DNA from: an uncultured Collinsella sp.
GTDB lineage: Bacteria; Actinomycetota; Coriobacteriia; Coriobacteriales; Coriobacteriaceae
Reading direction: 5' to 3'
Length of the DNA: 5,687 bases
NCBI GenBank assembly: GCA_902489855.1
Contig: CABUBS010000134.1
Coordinates: 1-5,687, forward strand
A program made the translations under genes and the position numbers. The notes below the pieces were generated by a model. It was not told the origin of the DNA. It searched no databases and saw nothing but the letters and a program-made list of their open reading frames with translations. This document shows, piece after piece, positions 1 to 5,603 of this stretch; position 1 is the stretch's first letter, and each line of letters opens with the position of its first letter.

Positions 1-345
1 AGGTGAGCAAAAGAGCTCCACGCTCATCCACGACATGAAGCCGGGCGCCACACGGCTCCCGTCAACAATCTGTCACTGAAGAGCCAGCACTACAACGCGA
101 AGCTGCTCAAGGGCGTTCCCGACGGCCAGAACCCGCTGGGGCCCGTGAACCGGATGCGCTACTTCATGCAGTGCTTCCTGAGGGCTCATCCCGGCTCCAA
201 CCGGGACGACATGCGGGGCTGTGGCTATGAGTCCGCCCGAGGACAAGCTTGAGAAGGTCGCGATGGTGCTCGATCGGGCAATGCGATACCCGAAAACGCT
301 CAGGTTCAGGCAGTTCTATGCAAGAAAGCCCAGTTCAGATGAGTT
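1..345 (+). pseudogene. Decayed C-terminal fragment of a probable transposase
   Basis: No single frame is open here, but a protein-like text can be followed through three pieces. Frame 2 reads STLIHDMKPG near bases 17-46. Frame 1 reads NNLSLKSQHYNAKLLKGVPD, then NRMRYFMQCFLRAHPG and NRDDM, to about base 216. Frame 2 resumes at about 221 with SPPEDKLEKVAMVLDRAMRY and FRQFYARKPSS, to about 345. The joins near 50 and 216-221 need indels, and the frame-1 piece stops at TGA 247-249, so no intact product can be made. The style resembles C-terminal parts of bacterial transposases, but I cannot name the IS family; that assignment is from memory and unverified. The 5' part lies outside the window. Beyond about base 345 the reading no longer looks protein-like, and bases 345-521 hold nothing I can annotate. 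The fragment marks the left edge of the ATPase/nuclease module as a recombination-prone site. Confidence 0.4.
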
Positions 346-521
346 CGACGAGCAATATTTATCAACACAGTGCAAGGGGGGATTATATTTGTATTTCATC
401 CGTGTTGAGCTTCACACGGTGCGCGACTCATCGCAAACTGGCGGGCGCAGCGGAAAGAAAACCGACTGCAGACGAACGATCGATATCGGGAGCAAATAGC
501 CACCGGATGCTTTTCGGTCTC

Positions 522-1190
522 CTACGCGTCGACCTCCGCGATTTCTTCTGCGTCTCGCCAAGTTGAAAGGAGCGATGTCGAAAACTCCTTTTCGGTTAGC
601 GTCAAGACATCCTTCACGCAAAAACCTTTCAATTTGTCAGGAAGCCCAAAACGCGCTTTTTTCCTAATCGAGCTGGCAACCCGCTTCAACGCGGTCTTGT
701 TCTTGTCCTCGTTGTATACCAAAACAAAGACGCAGTGCTCGCGAAACCATCTCGTCCTCTTTCCCCACAGGTCCGAGCAGATCAAAACGCTGTCCTTGCA
801 CTTCTCGATGAGGGCGTCCCTTTGGCCAAGATTGATACCAAGCTCTTCGTCATCCTTGGGATTGAGCCTCTTCCCCAGCGTCTCCTTCAGACTGCCGTTT
901 TTAAATTCGACTAGATATAACGTTTCCCGATCGCAATACAGCGCATCGGCGGAGCGCGGGAGTTGCATCCACCTATTGACCTTCTTGCAGTAGCATTCTT
1001 TAACAGAGTCAAAATTGACAACAGGCAAATCGTCATCCACAAGAGAGACGCTCCCGTCTCTGGATGTTTTGGAGATGGTCGACGTGCAGTCCCTTAGGAT
1101 ACAGGTCCTGCAACGGGAGCAACCATCGCTGCCATCTGGCACCGCGGGAGAGTTCGGATGAGGGCAGGAGGCGCACAGGTCGCTACTCAA
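522..1190 (-). CDS. Putative PD-(D/E)XK-like nuclease with Cys-rich N-terminus, partner of the upstream ATPase
   Basis: A 222-aa protein that I cannot assign to a named family. The N-terminus is Cys-rich: C6-x2-C9, then C24-x2-C27-x2-C30 and C35, a spacing that could hold zinc or an Fe-S cluster. The middle reads RSADALY (D82), then LYLVEFKNG (E95, K97). This D-x12-E-x-K pattern on predicted beta strands is the signature of PD-(D/E)XK nucleases. Further blocks are DSVLICSDLW, CVFVLVYNEDKN and a C-terminal LKGFCVKDVLTLTEKEF; no membrane segment or signal peptide is seen. I chose TTG 1190 as the start because GGGAGGAG lies 7 bases upstream. The frame stays open to TTG 1220, but that start has no such site. 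The gene overlaps the ATPase stop by 8 bases, indicating one mRNA with coupled translation. The likely role is the nucleic-acid-cutting effector of a two-gene defence-type module; that is inference. Without the metal residues in the right fold it could be a non-catalytic partner. Confidence 0.75.
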   Translation of the reverse strand: MSSDLCASCPHPNSPAVPDGSDGCSRCRTCILRDCTSTISKTSRDGSVSLVDDDLPVVNFDSVKECYCKKVNRWMQLPRSADALYCDRETLYLVEFKNGSLKETLGKRLNPKDDEELGINLGQRDALIEKCKDSVLICSDLWGKRTRWFREHCVFVLVYNEDKNKTALKRVASSIRKKARFGLPDKLKGFCVKDVLTLTEKEFSTSLLSTWRDAEEIAEVDA

Positions 1191-2481
1191 GGCCGTACTC
1201 CTCCCTCTCAAGCGTATCAAAAGGAGCCGCCAGCTTCTCGTAGGCGACCTCAGTCGAGCCGGTTATATCGGCAAAGCGAGAGCGTCCATCAGTGCAGGTC
1301 TCCGCAAGATAATATGAGCACAATCCATCAACAGCGTGCTTCTTAGAATACACTTCGATCGCATTCAGGAAATATGGACTATGGGTGCTCATTAAGACGT
1401 GCATCCCGAGCTCTTTCTGGAGCAGCACGATTATCTCGGCGAAGGCCAGCTGCCATGCAGGATGAAGATGAATCTCGGGTTCATCGAGGATAATAGTCCC
1501 TCCGGCATCTAGCGCGCCGGACTTCAAGAGCACCTTCATGATGGCGAACGTCTTCAAGCCAGCAGAAAGGTTCCCAGGCTCCAACCCCCGAGCGAAGCCC
1601 TCTTCGAGATACGTAAGGTGACCGCGACTTTCGCTCCTCTCGAAATGCCCCGGACATAAGGAGGAAACCTTGTCCATGAGAACCTTCAGGTGTCGCTCCT
1701 TCGCGATCTCTTCGAACAGCGAGGACTCGCTGTCATCGTTACGGATGGTCGCCTGAATCAAATCTTGCCGCAGCTCCTCCTGGTGTCCAAGGAGGGGCTT
1801 GAACCGAAAAGCGGGGCCGTAGGGTCCTCCGAGAGAATCGATCAGGAACGGGTCGTCCAGATAATGCGCCCTGAATCGCAAAACCCTCCTATCGTGCACC
1901 TCCGCCACCTCGTCACTTGCAACCGAGAAAACCGTAGATGCGTCCTTTATCTGGAGTTCGACCTTCCCGGGCTCTTCGCCGAAAACCGAATTGATCTGGC
2001 CGTTGAACTCGCTTCGGAACCTGTTTGTCGCAATCGCACGAAATACCTCATCATCGGAGATATCCATGATCTCGATAATCTGATCGGCAACTCCTGCTAC
2101 GCCATTTGTGAAATCGGATTCGATCTCACGGGAGATCTCCTCCCCGTAATACTCCTTTATCTCATCAATAAGCTCGTCCCTCGTGCACTCGCCCGAAAAA
2201 ACCCTGTCGATGAAACTATTCATTCTTCCAGCAGTTCGCCTGTGGCGAGACGTGGAGTCGAGAGGGCTTCCCACATATGCCTTCCTGATGGCGCGCTCAA
2301 CACTATTGCGCCTCATGCGGTCGATTTTGTTCTCCGAATCGGACATGCTGTTGAAGGCCGCATAAAGCGCTTTTCCAACCGTGCTTTTCCCCGTCCCGTT
2401 CTCCCCGGCGATCACGGCAATACCATTAATCTCGATATCGGCCTCAGCGACCCTGCCGATGTTTTTCATCTTGATTTTCAA
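1183..2481 (-). CDS. AAA/ABC-type ATPase, OLD-like (AAA_15/AAA_21 type), putative defence-system sensor
   Basis: A cytosolic 432-aa ATPase with every core motif of the SMC/ABC-like AAA_15 class. Walker A is GENGTGKST (residues 26-34), right after the opening strand KIKMKNIGRVAEADIEI. An ABC-signature-like NLSAGLKTF surrounds S306. Walker B is TIILDEPEIHLHP with D333 and catalytic E334, and the switch His is H367 in STHSPYFL. Residues about 60-290 form the helical insertion typical of the family. After the core only about 55 residues remain, so there is no TOPRIM nuclease domain as in true OLD proteins or GajA. TTG 2481 is preferred over ATG 2469: GGTGA lies 6 bases ahead of it, and relatives start with the same MKIK-type strand. 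Such ATPases work as ATP-driven sensors or scaffolds for an effector, as PtuA and AriA do. The overlapping downstream nuclease-like gene suggests the same here. The ATPase call is firm; the defence role is inferred. Confidence 0.9.
   Translation of the reverse strand: MKIKMKNIGRVAEADIEINGIAVIAGENGTGKSTVGKALYAAFNSMSDSENKIDRMRRNSVERAIRKAYVGSPLDSTSRHRRTAGRMNSFIDRVFSGECTRDELIDEIKEYYGEEISREIESDFTNGVAGVADQIIEIMDISDDEVFRAIATNRFRSEFNGQINSVFGEEPGKVELQIKDASTVFSVASDEVAEVHDRRVLRFRAHYLDDPFLIDSLGGPYGPAFRFKPLLGHQEELRQDLIQATIRNDDSESSLFEEIAKERHLKVLMDKVSSLCPGHFERSESRGHLTYLEEGFARGLEPGNLSAGLKTFAIMKVLLKSGALDAGGTIILDEPEIHLHPAWQLAFAEIIVLLQKELGMHVLMSTHSPYFLNAIEVYSKKHAVDGLCSYYLAETCTDGRSRFADITGSTEVAYEKLAAPFDTLEREEYGLE
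1198..1205 (-). promoter_or_regulatory. Ribosome binding site that fixes the TTG start of the nuclease-like gene
   Basis: GGGAGGAG on the minus strand lies inside the last codons of the ATPase gene, 7 bases before TTG 1190. It is a near-perfect Shine-Dalgarno match and is the main reason to choose this start over TTG 1220 or a downstream ATG. Confidence 0.7.
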
Positions 2482-2487
2482 TGCATA

Positions 2488-2492
2488 TCACC
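2488..2492 (-). promoter_or_regulatory. Ribosome binding site of the ATPase gene
   Basis: GGTGA on the minus strand matches the 3' half of the consensus GGAGGTGA and sits 6 bases before TTG 2481. Its distance to ATG 2469 is 18 bases, too long, so it supports the TTG start. Confidence 0.5.
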
Positions 2493-2522
2493 AGCTCTAA
2501 ACTCGCGAGACTCAATAGCTCG

Positions 2523-2551
2523 ATTATCGCACAGAGAGATCGACTTCTCGA
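2523..2551 (-). promoter_or_regulatory. Candidate promoter of the ATPase/nuclease operon
   Basis: On the minus strand TCGAGA (-35 like, 4 of 6 bases) is followed after 17 bases by GATAAT (-10 like, 5 of 6). Transcription would begin near base 2516, giving a leader of about 35 bases. An 8-base palindrome, CTCGCGAG (2502-2509), lies just downstream of the predicted start and could be an operator. This is motif matching only. Confidence 0.4.
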
Positions 2552-2562
2552 GGACTCCCTAA

Positions 2563-2685
2563 ATGGAACGCGCGGTGAGGACATGGCTCGCCGCCGTCCG
2601 CTTCGCGTTCGCGCGGGGGAAGGTGACGACCAGGGACCTCTCCGGGCTCATCGAGAGGAGCGCCAGATTCTCCTCGTCCATTTGA
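2563..2685 (+). pseudogene. N-terminal stump of a small gene interrupted by an IS3 element
   Basis: The reading frame encodes 40 residues, beginning MERAVRTWLAAVRFAF and continuing GKVTTRDLSGLIERSARF. GAGG stands 9 bases before ATG 2563, and an in-frame TAA sits directly before the start codon, so the start is real or at least bounded. The stop TGA (2683-2685) coincides with the first bases of what looks like the left end of an IS3-family element, so the original gene probably continued and was cut off by insertion. The gene runs divergently from the ATPase with 81 bases between them, a position often held by a regulator. The piece GKVTTRDLSGLIERSARF is faintly helix-turn-helix-like. I do not recognise the family. 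A chance open frame is the main alternative. Confidence 0.35.
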
Positions 2686-2995
2686 ACTGTATCGTATTCA
2701 AGGACACTTGACTTAGAGGAATGGCGTTGAGCGGCGATAATCGTTTCAGCGCCAAAAAGAAAGGAGTGTCAGTCATGGCAGACGGGCCCTCCTACACAGC
2801 GGGGTACCGCGCCGAGGCCGCAGACTTCGCCGCCGCGTCGGGGAAGCCCATCGCCCAAGTGGCAGCCGACCTCGGCATCAACGAGAAGACCCTGGGAAGA
2901 TGGGTGACGGTCAGGAAGAAGGAGCTGACCAACCACCCGGTCGCGGCGGCCGCAAGTGCATGCGCGAGCTCGAGCCCGAGAACGAGCTCCTAAAA
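2683..2995 (+). mobile_element. Remnant of an IS3-family insertion sequence (left end plus orfA)
   Basis: The stretch starts with TGAACTGTATCG and TTCAAGGACACTTGAC (2683-2712), which has the style of an IS3/IS150-group terminal repeat beginning with TG. It leads after about 60 bases into an OrfA-type gene. orfB, with the DDE catalytic core, and the right end are missing. The sequence passes directly into the galE terminator near 2993, so the element is truncated and immobile. The exact left boundary is an inference from the end motif and from the interrupted frame before it. Confidence 0.55.
2775..2993 (+). pseudogene. IS3-family transposase OrfA, frameshifted and truncated
   Basis: The frame from ATG 2775 gives 72 residues, with AAAGGAG 9 bases upstream as ribosome binding site. 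YTAGYRAEAADFAAASGKPI (7-26) and AQVAADLGINEKTLGRWV (27-44) form the helix-turn-helix of the HTH_Tnp_1 type that binds the IS ends. After about residue 50 this frame turns to Ala/Ser-rich nonsense. The expected leucine-zipper tail instead appears in another frame as CMRELEPENELLK (about 2958-2996), so an indel occurred between about 2905 and 2955. That tail then runs straight into the galE terminator hairpin, without the usual KKAAAFFA-like end or orfB. It is non-functional as a transposase, though the DNA-binding part could still be made. The family call is secure from the HTH and zipper text; intact relatives are about 90-110 aa. Confidence 0.75.
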
Positions 2996-3025
2996 GGCCC
3001 CGACCTCACATTGGAGGCCGGGGCC
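2992..3025 (-). terminator. Intrinsic terminator of galE
   Basis: On the minus strand GGCCCCGGCCTC (3025-3014) pairs with GAGGTCGGGGCC (3007-2996) around a 6-base loop. This makes a 12-bp stem with one mismatch, followed at once by TTTT (2995-2992). It lies 44 bases after the galE stop, in the right orientation. On the plus strand the stem has no immediate T run, so it is mainly a minus-strand terminator. It also closes off the IS3 remnant. Confidence 0.85.
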
Positions 3026-3026
3026 C

Positions 3027-3056
3027 GTAGATTTTGGAATATGCCTAGAAATCTAC
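3027..3056 (-). repeat. Inverted repeat between galE stop and its terminator
   Basis: GTAGATTT (3027-3034) and AAATCTAC (3049-3056) are perfect 8-base arms around 14 bases; one more G-T pair is possible. It would form a second hairpin in the galE mRNA tail, just upstream of the terminator. It could be a 3' stabilising stem or a scar of the nearby element; neither is shown. Confidence 0.5.
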
Positions 3057-3068
3057 CGCGGTTGAGTG

Positions 3069-4130
3069 CTACTCGGCGTCGGCGAAGCCGTTGGGGTTGT
3101 GGCTCTGCCAGTTCCAGCTATCGCGGCACATGTCCGCGATGTCGTACTGGGCCTTCCAGCCCATCATGCGCTCGGCCTTGGAGGCATCGCACCAGTTGGC
3201 AGCGATGTCGCCGGCGCGGCGCTCGCGGATCACGTAGGGCAGCTCCTTGCCACAAGCCTTGGAGAAGGCGGCGACGACCTCGAGTACCGAGGTGCCGGTG
3301 CCGGTGCCCAAGTTAAAGATCTCGACGCCGGTCTTGCCGTTCATCCAGTTAAGGGCGGCCACGTGACCAGATGCCAGATCGCACACGTGGATGTAATCGC
3401 GCACGCCGGTGCCGTCGGGGGTGGGGTAGTCGTTGCCAAAGACCTGAACGGCCTCGAGCTTGCCCACGGCGACCTGGGCGACATAGGGCACCAGGTTGTT
3501 GGGGATGCCCTTGGGATCCTCGCCGATCAGGCCCGACGGATGGGCGCCGATGGGATTGAAATAACGGAGTAGCACGACGTCCCACTCGGGGTCGGCGGTG
3601 TGGACGTCCATAAGGATCTGCTCGATCATCCACTTGGTCCAACCATAGGGGTTGGTCGCGGGCTTCTTAGGATCCTCCTCGGTGACGGGCGGGTTGTCCG
3701 GGTCGCCGTAGACGGTCGAGGAGCTCGAGAAGATGATGGACTTGCAGCCATGGTTGCGCATGACGTCGATGAGCACCAGGGTGTTCTCGATGTTGTTGTG
3801 GTAGTACTCGACGGGCTTGCTCACCGACTCGCCGACGGCCTTAAAGCCGGCAAAGTGGATGACGCGGTCGATCTGATGGGTATCGAAGATCTTGTTCATC
3901 GCATCGCGGTCGAGCACGTTGGCCTCGTAGAAGGTGAGGTTCTTGGCGGCCTCGTCGCCCACGATGGTCTTGACGCGGTCGACGGCGATGGCGCTGGAGT
4001 TGGAGAGATCATCGACGATGACGACCTGGTAGCCACCCTCGAGCAGCTGAACGACGGTGTGCGAGCCGATAAAGCCGGCGCCACCGGTAACGAGGACGCA
4101 GGTGTCTTTGGGGTCGAGTGCTTTGGACAT
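3069..4130 (-). CDS. galE: UDP-glucose 4-epimerase
   Basis: A 353-aa cytosolic enzyme that interconverts UDP-galactose and UDP-glucose with bound NAD, in the Leloir pathway and in supply of UDP-Gal for surface glycans. The extended-SDR fold is plain. GGAGFIG (16-22) binds NAD, VDDLSNS (39-45) follows strand 2, and HFAGFKAVGESV (92-103) is the GalE hallmark. The catalytic triad is S137 in SSSSTVYG, Y162 and K166 in NPYGWTK. RYFNPIGAHPSG and the later GVRDYIHVCDLASGH are the substrate-side blocks. Length is slightly above the usual 330-340 because of about 8 extra N-terminal residues. ATG 4130 is supported by GGAG 5 bases upstream. It is a single-gene unit with its own -10-like site and a strong terminator, and it stands divergent from the hydrolase gene. 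Nothing is broken; composition fits the hydrolase gene and is richer in GC than the ATPase module. Confidence 0.97.
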   Translation of the reverse strand: MSKALDPKDTCVLVTGGAGFIGSHTVVQLLEGGYQVVIVDDLSNSSAIAVDRVKTIVGDEAAKNLTFYEANVLDRDAMNKIFDTHQIDRVIHFAGFKAVGESVSKPVEYYHNNIENTLVLIDVMRNHGCKSIIFSSSSTVYGDPDNPPVTEEDPKKPATNPYGWTKWMIEQILMDVHTADPEWDVVLLRYFNPIGAHPSGLIGEDPKGIPNNLVPYVAQVAVGKLEAVQVFGNDYPTPDGTGVRDYIHVCDLASGHVAALNWMNGKTGVEIFNLGTGTGTSVLEVVAAFSKACGKELPYVIRERRAGDIAANWCDASKAERMMGWKAQYDIADMCRDSWNWQSHNPNGFADAE

Positions 4131-4167
4131 GTAGTCTCCTATCGAATCAGGAACACTTCTTCAGGGG

Positions 4168-4173
4168 AGTATA
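4168..4173 (-). promoter_or_regulatory. Candidate -10 element of galE
   Basis: TATACT on the minus strand (5 of 6 consensus bases) lies 37 bases before the galE ATG. No good -35 is seen at 16-18 bases; the nearest is TTGGGC at 14. Arms AGCGCA (4173-4178) and TGCGCT (4198-4203) form an inverted repeat across the promoter and might bind a regulator. Confidence 0.4.
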
Positions 4174-4248
4174 GCGCAGGCAGGGATGCCCAAATCGTGC
4201 GCTGTGGGAAAAGCAGAGGATTGTGCTAACGTACTCATCAGAAGAGCT

Positions 4249-4258
4249 TGCGTACGCA
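4249..4258. repeat. Perfect 10-base palindrome in the divergent intergenic region
   Basis: TGCGTACGCA is self-complementary and lies about midway between the galE start and the hydrolase start. Its place between two divergent promoters would suit a shared operator, but one copy of a 10-base palindrome is weak evidence. The rest of 4131-4397 holds only the promoter and repeat signals listed separately. Confidence 0.35.
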
Positions 4259-4325
4259 TAACCTGATCTTTGGCATTTGCTTACGAGCCGCTGACCTTGT
4301 AGTTTCCTGCCGTTCGTGGAAATCG

Positions 4326-4353
4326 TTGGGACGCGCCATATGTACGCTAATAT
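4326..4353 (+). promoter_or_regulatory. Candidate promoter of the cell-wall hydrolase gene
   Basis: TTGGGA (4326-4331) and TAATAT (4348-4353), 16 bases apart, each match 4 of 6 consensus bases. TATAAA at 4371-4376 is a better -10 but lacks a -35 at normal distance. The region is clearly AT-rich against its surroundings, so a promoter is likely here even if the exact boxes are uncertain. Confidence 0.3.
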
Positions 4354-4400
4354 GTATGAGTTGAGCGACATATAAATAAACATGTAACGGAGTACATATG
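4337..4400 (+). repeat. Inverted repeat ending on the hydrolase start codon
   Basis: CATATGTAC (4337-4345) is the exact reverse complement of GTACATATG (4392-4400), whose last three bases are the start codon. A smaller pair, ATATGT (4350-4355) and ACATAT (4368-4373), nests inside. If transcription starts upstream of 4337, the fold would bury the start codon and part of the ribosome site; otherwise it would act only at DNA level. Confidence 0.5.
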
Positions 4401-5603
4401 TCACCAAACAGCGATTCCATCCTTTCCCAGGAGCTCTCGCGCCGCGCTGCCCTCAAGGCCCTGTTCGGCGCCGCTTCTGCGGCAGTTCTTTTTGGCCTGC
4501 CCGCTCGCGCCCATGCGGCGGAGGCTTCCAAAGAAACAACCGATAAACTGAATGCCGCCCAGGCCCAGCTCGACGAGGTTCAGGCCCAGCTCGACAGCAT
4601 CGCAAATGAGTATGCGGCGCTGGCCAACAAGAATGCCCAGACCCTCAACGACATCGAGAATGTCCAGGGCAAGATTGACGACACGCAGGCCCAGATCGAT
4701 GAAAAGAAGGCCGAGCTCAAGAAGAAGCGCAACGACCTTTCCGATCGCGTGGCCGCCAGCTACAAGTCCGGCGGCACGAACATCCTGTCGCTGCTGCTGG
4801 CCTCTGGCTCGTTTGAGGAACTCGTCGCCAACGCGCATTACGTTGAGAAGATCAACAAGAGCGACCGCGATGCCATCGAGGATATCCAGACGATTCAGGC
4901 TGAGCTCGACGCACAGAAGACCGAGCTCGAAGCACAAAAGGCCGACCTGGAGAAACTCAAGGACCAGCAGACGGCTCAGATGCAGGATATGCAGGCCAAG
5001 CAGCAAGAAGTCCAGACCGTGCTGAACGGTCTTTCCGACGACGTCAAGGAGCTCATGGCTCAGCGCGATTCCGAGCTCCTCGCTGCCGCCCAGGCCGAGG
5101 AGGCTGCTAGGAAGGCTGCCGCTGCCGCGGCTGCCGCGAACAAGAACAATTCCTACTCGGGTGGCTCAAACTCGGGTGGCGGATCGTATGCGCCCGGAAC
5201 TCCGCAACAGAATGCCGGCTCGGGCAAACAGCAGGCCGTCGTCAACGCGTGCTACTCCACGCCTTCGCCGGGTCAGAACTGGTGCGCGGCGTGGGTTACC
5301 AATGTCTTCCGTAACGCCGGCGTTGGCTACTTTGGCGGTAACGCGTGCGATATGTTTAACACATGGTGCTATAGCTCCGACCGCTCGGCGCTGCAGGTGG
5401 GCATGATTGTTGCCGACTCATCGCACAGCGGCACGGGTGCTCCGGGCCTTATCTACGGTCACGTGGGTATCTATGTTGGCGGCGGCATCGTTATGAGCAA
5501 CGAGGGTGCCATTACGTCTAAGTCGCTTGATTCGTTTATTAGCTTCTATGGCACTGGCTCTGGCGTGCGTTGGGGCTGGCTCGGCGGCGTGGCGCTGTCG
5601 TAA
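4398..5603 (+). CDS. Secreted PcsB/CwlO-like coiled-coil peptidoglycan hydrolase with C-terminal papain-fold (CHAP/NlpC-P60-like) domain
   Basis: A 401-aa exported protein. Residues 1-40 are a signal peptide: SRRAALK (14-20) is twin-arginine-like, a hydrophobic core follows, and cleavage is expected after AHA (38-40). Residues about 45-230 are a long coiled coil rich in Q, L, D and K. At 122-153, YKSGGTNILSLLLASGSFEE and VANAHYVEKI match the conserved hairpin region of PcsB/CwlO-type proteins, whose coiled coil is controlled by FtsEX. An Ala run and a Gly/Ser/Asn linker (about 235-280) lead to the catalytic domain: C296 in NWCAAWV, H355 in YGHVGIYVGGG, and N368 as likely third residue. It should cut peptide stems or cross-bridges of peptidoglycan during division or growth. 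GGAG lies 5 bases before ATG 4398. No clear terminator follows in 5604-5687. CHAP versus NlpC/P60 cannot be settled by eye; the SagA/RipA-type architecture is the closest alternative. Confidence 0.88.
   Translation: MSPNSDSILSQELSRRAALKALFGAASAAVLFGLPARAHAAEASKETTDKLNAAQAQLDEVQAQLDSIANEYAALANKNAQTLNDIENVQGKIDDTQAQIDEKKAELKKKRNDLSDRVAASYKSGGTNILSLLLASGSFEELVANAHYVEKINKSDRDAIEDIQTIQAELDAQKTELEAQKADLEKLKDQQTAQMQDMQAKQQEVQTVLNGLSDDVKELMAQRDSELLAAAQAEEAARKAAAAAAAANKNNSYSGGSNSGGGSYAPGTPQQNAGSGKQQAVVNACYSTPSPGQNWCAAWVTNVFRNAGVGYFGGNACDMFNTWCYSSDRSALQVGMIVADSSHSGTGAPGLIYGHVGIYVGGGIVMSNEGAITSKSLDSFISFYGTGSGVRWGWLGGVALS

Noticed and set aside
366..389. Promoter-like TCAACA and TATATT, 16 bases apart, on the plus strand
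   Set aside because: No plausible gene follows on that strand; probably chance in an AT-rich patch.
400..419. Hairpin CCGTGT/ACACGG as terminator of the ATPase/nuclease operon
   Set aside because: Only 6 bp, more than 100 bases past the stop codon, and without a T run on the minus strand.
634..993. Plus-strand frame opposite the nuclease-like gene
   Set aside because: Antisense to a frame with better support (strong ribosome site, overlap with the ATPase, PD-(D/E)XK-like core).
522..2481. Naming the module Septu, PARIS or Gabija
   Set aside because: The partner shows neither HNH, TOPRIM/DUF4435 nor helicase motifs, and the ATPase lacks a TOPRIM domain, so only the general ATPase-plus-effector plan is shared.
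1690..2562. Open frame of 290 codons on the plus strand opposite the ATPase gene
   Set aside because: It lies almost wholly antisense to a gene with all ATPase motifs, shows no recognisable domain, and reflects codon bias of the opposite strand.
2905..2955. Programmed -1 frameshift in the IS3 orfA
   Set aside because: The frame break comes before the leucine zipper that belongs inside orfA, there is no A-AAA-G type slippery run, and orfB is absent, so it is decay.
3066..4229. Long plus-strand open frames (3066-3572 and 3600-4229) opposite galE
   Set aside because: They mirror GalE codons (Val/Gly/Asp-rich text typical of antisense to GC-rich genes) and have no family features.
4401..5006. 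Minus-strand frame of 201 codons opposite the hydrolase coiled coil
   Set aside because: Leu/Gly/Val-rich repeat text produced by reading the coiled-coil codons backwards; no start site or domain.
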